Of a stretch of 64,000 nt of DNA, positions 58,278-64,000 are shown piece after piece. This DNA is from Thalassovita taeanensis (lineage in GTDB: Bacteria > Pseudomonadota > Alphaproteobacteria > Rhodobacterales > Rhodobacteraceae): contig NZ_FOEP01000003.1 of assembly GCF_900110775.1 (NCBI RefSeq), positions 349,473-413,472 on the forward strand, written 5' to 3'. Position 1 is the first letter of the stretch. Each line of letters opens with the position of its first letter. A program made the position numbers and the translations under genes. Under the pieces are notes generated by a model that saw only the letters and a program-made list of their open reading frames with translations, was not told the DNA's origin and made no database searches.

Positions 58278-59174
58278 ATGATGTCTGACAATACCCGCGG
58301 CGCGCTGCTGATGATGGCCAGCATGGCCGCCTTCACCCTGAACGATACGCTGATGAAAGCGCTCGCTGGCGAGGTGCCACTGTTTCAGTTGCTGGTGCTG
58401 CGCGGGGTGGTGACCACGCTCTTCACTGGTGCGCTGGCGTGGCGTATGGGGGCGCTGCATTGGCGTGTCCGGCGCGGCGATGCCGTGCTGATCGCCCTGC
58501 GGATGCTGGCCGAAATCGGCGCCGCCTATTTCTTTCTGACGGCGCTGTTCAACATGCCCATCGCCAACGTCACCGCGATTCTGCAATCCCTGCCGTTGAT
58601 CGTGACGCTGGCGGCCGCACTTCTGTTTTCAGAGCCGCTGGGCTGGCGCCGGATCACGGCGATTCTGGTGGGGCTGGTCGGGGTGATGCTGATCGTCCGA
58701 CCAGGGGCCGAGGGGTTCTCGATCTATTCGCTCTATGCGTTGATCGCGGTTGCCTTTGTCACGCTGCGCGATCTGGTCACCCGGCGGCTTTCGGCGGCGG
58801 TTCCGTCGATGTTGGTGACATTCTCGACCGCGCTGGCCGTGACGGCCTTCTTCAGTGTTGGCAGCATCGGTACCGAGTGGGTGGCGCTGGATACCCGCGC
58901 GGCCCTGCTGACACTGGGCGCCTCGGCCATGGTGATCTGCGGCTATATGTTTTCGGTGCTGGTCATGCGCGTCGGCGAGATCTCATTCGTGGCCCCCTTC
59001 AGATATACCGGGCTGATCTGGGCCTTGGTGCTGGGCTGGTTCGTCTTTGGCGAATGGCCACGCCCCCTGACCCTGATCGGCGCGGCCATTGTTGTCAGTA
59101 GCGGGATTTTCATGCTCTACAGAGAGGGTCAGCTTGCCCGCGCGCGCGCACGAGAAAAGAAACGGACGGCATGA
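58278..59174 (+). CDS. DMT-superfamily (EamA) transporter
   Basis: The 298-residue protein has about ten membrane helices arranged as two EamA repeats, with the first ending near residue 135 (ILVGLVGVMLIVRPG) and the second near 285 (IGAAIVVSSGIFMLYREG). The family exports amino acids, sugars and other small metabolites; the substrate is not readable. The start at 58278 has AGGCGG at a fair distance; ATG 58281 is also possible. It lies between the rpoBC terminator and a pseudogene remnant, and may be lineage-specific at this place. Confidence 0.88.
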   Translation: MMSDNTRGALLMMASMAAFTLNDTLMKALAGEVPLFQLLVLRGVVTTLFTGALAWRMGALHWRVRRGDAVLIALRMLAEIGAAYFFLTALFNMPIANVTAILQSLPLIVTLAAALLFSEPLGWRRITAILVGLVGVMLIVRPGAEGFSIYSLYALIAVAFVTLRDLVTRRLSAAVPSMLVTFSTALAVTAFFSVGSIGTEWVALDTRAALLTLGASAMVICGYMFSVLVMRVGEISFVAPFRYTGLIWALVLGWFVFGEWPRPLTLIGAAIVVSSGIFMLYREGQLARARAREKKRTA

Positions 59175-59448
59175 CCATAGAAGCACAAGTTCTCGGGCTG
59201 TGCCGCTGGTCCTATCCCTCCGCCCCCCGGTGCGTTCCAGAAAGATGCCGACAGCTACGAGGCTTTGCGCGCCGATGTACTTGCGCGGGGCGCATGGCGA
59301 AAACGACAGCAGTGTTTCGATCTCGCCGCACAGTTCCGACGTGATCGCGTTCGATCCCGATCAGCTCTCCGCGACTTTGCTCGACCGCTTTGCCATCCCT
59401 CTCGACGGGTTGATCTCGGCCTGGGACCGGGCGCTCGGCCGGGCCTAG
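59171..59448 (+). pseudogene. Remnant of a glycosyltransferase gene
   Basis: The first frame reads MTIEAQVLGLCRWSYPSAP, starting with an ATG that overlaps the end of the transporter gene. The text then continues in a second frame (AFQKDADSYEALRADVLA) and in a third (YLRGAHGENDSSVS, later IAFDPDQLSATLLDRFAIPLDGLISAWDRALGRA) to a stop at 59448. The order suggests the start and end of a larger protein joined by a deletion, with frame shifts. The start resembles a putative rhamnosyltransferase family of Rhodobacterales (from memory). No intact product is expected. Confidence 0.6.
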
Positions 59449-59468
59449 GTCAAACCGGTCGGCTTGTG

Positions 59469-59497
59469 TTGACAAGGCTTGCGACTCCCCCTATACG
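59469..59497 (+). promoter_or_regulatory. Promoter of the rpsL-rpsG-fusA-tuf operon
   Basis: TTGACA (59469-59474), a 17-base spacer and TATACG (59492-59497) form the strongest sigma-70 promoter seen in the window, about 250 bases upstream of rpsL. Confidence 0.8.
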
Positions 59498-59588
59498 CCC
59501 AACATCCCGGCTTGGGGGTCGCCCCATGCGCCGATACCAGAACTGAGTGGTCAAGATCCGGTTAACCGCCCGATCCTCTGGAAACCCA

Positions 59589-59628
59589 CCGCGTCGTTCC
59601 CGCGAACAAGGGGACGCAGCGGTTTTTT
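59589..59628 (+). terminator. Terminator-like hairpin in the rpsL leader
   Basis: CCGCGTCGTTCCC (59589-59601) pairs with GGGGACGCAGCGG (59610-59622) apart from two mismatches, and is followed by TTTTTT (59623-59628). It lies about 95 bases after the promoter and 116 before the rpsL start. It may be an attenuator. A tiny frame MRRYQN (59526-59546) precedes it. Confidence 0.6.
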
Positions 59629-59744
59629 GCGTCGTATCCTCGGGTACGATTTGGCGCTTTACGGACGCGTGAAGGGCCAGGAAATGAGAAACCGCACGTC
59701 TCGGCGTGCAGACACATGTGTTGATAGACGGGGAAAGAGACCCA

Positions 59745-60116
59745 ATGCCAACGATCCAGCAGCTGATCCGCAAACCGCGCCAGCCAAAAATAAAACGCTC
59801 GAAGTCCACGCACCTCGAGTCGTGCCCGCAGAAGCGCGGCGTATGCACCCGCGTCTATACGACGACACCGAAAAAGCCCAACTCGGCTATGCGGAAGGTC
59901 GCCAAAGTGCGTCTGACCAATGGTTTCGAGGTGATCAGCTATATTCCCGGTGAAAGCCACAACCTTCAGGAACACTCTGTGGTTCTGATCCGTGGCGGTC
60001 GTATCAAAGACCTTCCGGGTGTCCGTTATCACATCGTTCGCGGTGTTCTGGATACCCAGGGTGTTAAAAACCGTAAGCAGCGTCGTTCGAAATACGGCGC
60101 CAAGCGTCCGAAGTAA
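59745..60116 (+). CDS. rpsL: Ribosomal protein uS12
   Basis: uS12 sits at the decoding centre. The 123-residue protein starts [20 protein letters not shown] and contains [17 protein letters not shown] with K43 and [13 protein letters not shown] with K88, the wild-type residues at positions where changes give streptomycin resistance. It is the first gene of the str operon, with rpsG 12 bases downstream. The start at 59745 follows GGGAAAGAG. The 250-base leader contains a promoter and a terminator-like hairpin. Confidence 0.99.
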   Translation: MPTIQQLIRKPRQPKIKRSKSTHLESCPQKRGVCTRVYTTTPKKPNSAMRKVAKVRLTNGFEVISYIPGESHNLQEHSVVLIRGGRIKDLPGVRYHIVRGVLDTQGVKNRKQRRSKYGAKRPK

Positions 60117-60125
60117 GAGGATTAA

Positions 60126-60599
<474 letters not shown>

Positions 60600-60620
60600 T
60601 CCTGAAAAGGTTCTGACCCC

Positions 60621-62741
60621 ATGGCACGCGACTATCCTCTGTCCCGCTATCGTAACTTCGGCATCATGGCCCACATCGACGCAGGTAAAACCACCTGCTC
60701 CGAGCGGATCCTGTATTACACCGGCAAATCCCACAACATCGGCGAGGTGCATGATGGCGCCGCAACGATGGACTGGATGGAGCAGGAGCAGGAACGCGGG
60801 ATCACGATCACGTCGGCTGCGACCACCACGTTCTGGGAGCGCACCGAAGATGGCGCGACTCCGGATACTGAAAAGCACCGGATGAACATCATCGACACCC
60901 CCGGCCACGTTGACTTCACGATTGAAGTCGAGCGTTCGCTGGCAGTTCTCGACGGTGCCGTTGCCGTTCTGGACGCCAACGCGGGTGTTGAGCCCCAGAC
61001 CGAAACCGTGTGGCGTCAGGCTGACCGCTACAAGGTTCCGCGGATCGTGTTCGTCAACAAGATGGACAAGATCGGCGCAGACTTTTTCAACTGCGTGCAC
61101 ATGATTCAAGACCGCACCGGCGCGATTCCGGCACCGATCCAGATTCCGATCGGCGCCGAGACCGAACTGGAAGGTATGGTCGATCTGGTCACCATGCAGG
61201 AGTGGGTCTGGGCTGGCGAAGATCTGGGCGCGTCCTGGGAAAGGCGTGACATCCGTCCCGAACTGCAAGAGCTTGCAAACGAATGGCGTGGCAAGCTGAT
61301 CGAGACCGCCGTCGAAATGGACGACGACGTGATGGAAGCCTACCTGATGGAAGGCACCGAGCCCGACGTCGCGACGCTGCGCAGGCTGATCCGTAAGGGG
61401 ACGCTGGCGATCAAGTTCATTCCGGTTCTGTGTGGCTCTGCCTTCAAGAACAAAGGTGTACAGCCGCTGCTGAACGCCGTGATCGACTATCTGCCCAGCC
61501 CGATGGACGTTGTCGATTACATGGGCTTCAAACCCGGTGACGAAGAAGAAGTTCGGAACATCCCGCGTCGTGCAGACGACGACATGGCGTTCTCGGGCCT
61601 CGCGTTCAAAATCATGAACGACCCCTTCGTTGGCACGCTGACCTTTACCCGCATCTACTCGGGCGTCCTGAAAAAGGGCGACACGCTGTTGAATGCGACC
61701 AAAGGCAAAAAAGAGCGCGTCGGTCGTATGATGATGATGCACTCGAACAACCGCGAAGAGATCGATGAGGCCTTCGCAGGCGACATCATCGCACTGGCGG
61801 GCCTGAAAGACACCACCACCGGTGACACGCTCTGTGATCCCAAAGATCCGGTCGTCTTGGAAACCATGACCTTCCCCGATCCAGTGATCGAGATCGCGAT
61901 TGAGCCGAAAACCAAAGGTGACCAGGAAAAGATGGGCGTTGCTCTGGCGCGTCTGGCCGCAGAAGATCCCTCCTTCCGGGTCGAAACCGATCTCGAATCG
62001 GGTCAGACCATCATGAAGGGCATGGGCGAACTTCACCTCGATATCCTTGTTGACCGCATGAAGCGCGAATTCAAAGTCGAGGCGAACATCGGTGCACCGC
62101 AGGTGGCTTATCGCGAAACCATCTCGCGCGAAGCCGAGATCGACTACACCCACAAGAAACAGTCGGGTGGGTCGGGTCAGTTTGCACGGATCAAGCTGGT
62201 GATTATCCCCACCGAGGCGGGCGAAGGTTACTCCTTCGAATCCAAGATCGTTGGTGGTTCGGTTCCCAAGGAATACATCCCCGGTGTCGAAAAAGGCATC
62301 AAGTCGGTGATGGACTCTGGCCCGCTGGCTGGCTTCCCGGTGATCGACTTCAAAGTGGTGCTGATCGATGGTGCCTACCATGACGTCGACTCGTCGGTTC
62401 TCGCCTTCGAAATCGCCGCCCGTGCAGCAATGCGTGACGGCATGAGAAAGGCCGGCGCCAAGCTGCTGGAGCCGATCATGAAGGTCGAGGTTGTGACCCC
62501 GGAAGAGTATACCGGCGGTATCATCGGCGACCTGACGTCGCGTCGTGGTCAGGTGACTGGTCAGGATGCACGCGGTAACGCTGTTGCAATCGCATCCATG
62601 GTGCCTCTGGCGAACATGTTTGGCTACATCAACACTCTGCGTTCCATGTCTTCGGGCCGCGCACAGTTCTCGATGCAGTTCGACCACTACGATCCGGTCC
62701 CGCAGAACATCTCGGACGAAATTCAGGCGAAATTCGCCTAA
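60621..62741 (+). CDS. fusA: Elongation factor G
   Basis: EF-G drives ribosomal translocation using GTP. The 706-residue protein has the P-loop AHIDAGKTT, the switch regions ([25 protein letters not shown]) and NKMD, then domains II-V, including the tip of domain IV ([15 protein letters not shown]). Length is normal. It lies 21 bases after rpsG. Downstream, 60 bases with a strong hairpin separate it from tuf. Confidence 0.99.
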   Translation: MARDYPLSRYRNFGIMAHIDAGKTTCSERILYYTGKSHNIGEVHDGAATMDWMEQEQERGITITSAATTTFWERTEDGATPDTEKHRMNIIDTPGHVDFTIEVERSLAVLDGAVAVLDANAGVEPQTETVWRQADRYKVPRIVFVNKMDKIGADFFNCVHMIQDRTGAIPAPIQIPIGAETELEGMVDLVTMQEWVWAGEDLGASWERRDIRPELQELANEWRGKLIETAVEMDDDVMEAYLMEGTEPDVATLRRLIRKGTLAIKFIPVLCGSAFKNKGVQPLLNAVIDYLPSPMDVVDYMGFKPGDEEEVRNIPRRADDDMAFSGLAFKIMNDPFVGTLTFTRIYSGVLKKGDTLLNATKGKKERVGRMMMMHSNNREEIDEAFAGDIIALAGLKDTTTGDTLCDPKDPVVLETMTFPDPVIEIAIEPKTKGDQEKMGVALARLAAEDPSFRVETDLESGQTIMKGMGELHLDILVDRMKREFKVEANIGAPQVAYRETISREAEIDYTHKKQSGGSGQFARIKLVIIPTEAGEGYSFESKIVGGSVPKEYIPGVEKGIKSVMDSGPLAGFPVIDFKVVLIDGAYHDVDSSVLAFEIAARAAMRDGMRKAGAKLLEPIMKVEVVTPEEYTGGIIGDLTSRRGQVTGQDARGNAVAIASMVPLANMFGYINTLRSMSSGRAQFSMQFDHYDPVPQNISDEIQAKFA

Positions 62742-62749
62742 TCGAAATT

Positions 62750-62778
62750 GCCGATCGCGCAGCGCCTGTGCGATCGGC
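62750..62778 (+). promoter_or_regulatory. Hairpin between fusA and tuf
   Basis: GCCGATCGC (62750-62758) and GCGATCGGC (62770-62778) form a 9-bp stem with an 11-base loop and no T-run. It probably acts in mRNA processing or stability, which could help the higher tuf expression; a terminator is unlikely. Confidence 0.55.
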
Positions 62779-62801
62779 CTGACAGACAATAGGAGGCCAT
62801 C

Positions 62802-63977
<1,176 letters not shown>

Positions 63978-64000
63978 TCAAACCTTCGGGTTCGAAGAGG

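Noticed and set aside
63978..64000. GGTTCGAA near the right end, like a tRNA T-loop
   Set aside because: Only 23 bases follow tuf and no upstream tRNA arms exist, so a tRNA cannot be supported.

Overview
The window is a continuous chromosomal segment of a high-GC alphaproteobacterium, most probably a marine Rhodobacterales (Roseobacter group) species. The evidence is the fnrL-usp-ccoNOQP-ccoGHIS arrangement, a malyl-CoA lyase of the ethylmalonyl-CoA pathway type, a tungsten/molybdenum NAD-linked formate dehydrogenase (fdsGBA-fdhD-fdsD), hemF, a ClpS of the alphaproteobacterial type and the sequence character of the ribosomal and RNA polymerase genes. I cannot name the genus from sequence alone. 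No tRNA, rRNA, insertion sequence, phage or CRISPR was seen.

Region 1 (1-11.2 kb) is a micro-oxic respiration locus: the oxygen sensor FnrL, a small membrane protein, a tandem universal stress protein, the cbb3 oxidase structural operon ccoNOQP, and the assembly operon ccoGHIS. It carries four FNR boxes (47-60, 1983-1996, 2015-2028, 6848-6861). Two further candidates lie elsewhere: before a cytochrome c peroxidase (18136-18149, one mismatch) and before a small periplasmic helical protein (28754-28767). FnrL probably controls all of these, and the box before fnrL itself lies so close to the start codon that it fits repression better than activation.

Region 2 (11.2-19.3 kb) holds housekeeping and mixed genes: a D,D-carboxypeptidase with a SPOR domain, a regulator/acetyltransferase pair, a HAD hydrolase, clpS, an RsmC-like methyltransferase, an SDR lacking the usual catalytic residues, hemF and the peroxidase. 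Region 3 (19.3-26.3 kb) is the formate dehydrogenase operon with its LysR regulator and a clear T-N11-A operator. Region 4 (26.4-31.7 kb) has accA, a GyrI-like protein, the Spy-like protein, an Lrp regulator divergent from an exporter/racemase pair, and mcl1.

Region 5 (32-39.3 kb) contains a D-amino-acid catabolism operon dgcN-dgcA-dat, an unusual repeat-bearing OmpA-like protein followed by a helix-hairpin-helix protein, and three small catabolic or unknown genes. Region 6 (39.4-64 kb) is translation and transcription: pykA, rpmI-rplT, pheS-(inserted gene)-pheT, secE-nusG, rplKA, rplJL, rpoBC, a DMT transporter, a glycosyltransferase remnant, then rpsL-rpsG-fusA-tuf.

Most of the window is ordinary core genome. 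The strongest candidate for something undescribed is the 158-residue membrane protein gene at 43021-43497. It has about 50% GC, sits between pheS and pheT, and overlaps both by four bases, so it is probably translated together with the two phenylalanyl-tRNA synthetase subunits. Other points of interest are the FNR-controlled Spy-like protein, the active-site-altered SDR before hemF, the five-fold repeat OmpA protein, and leader hairpins in the ribosomal operons.
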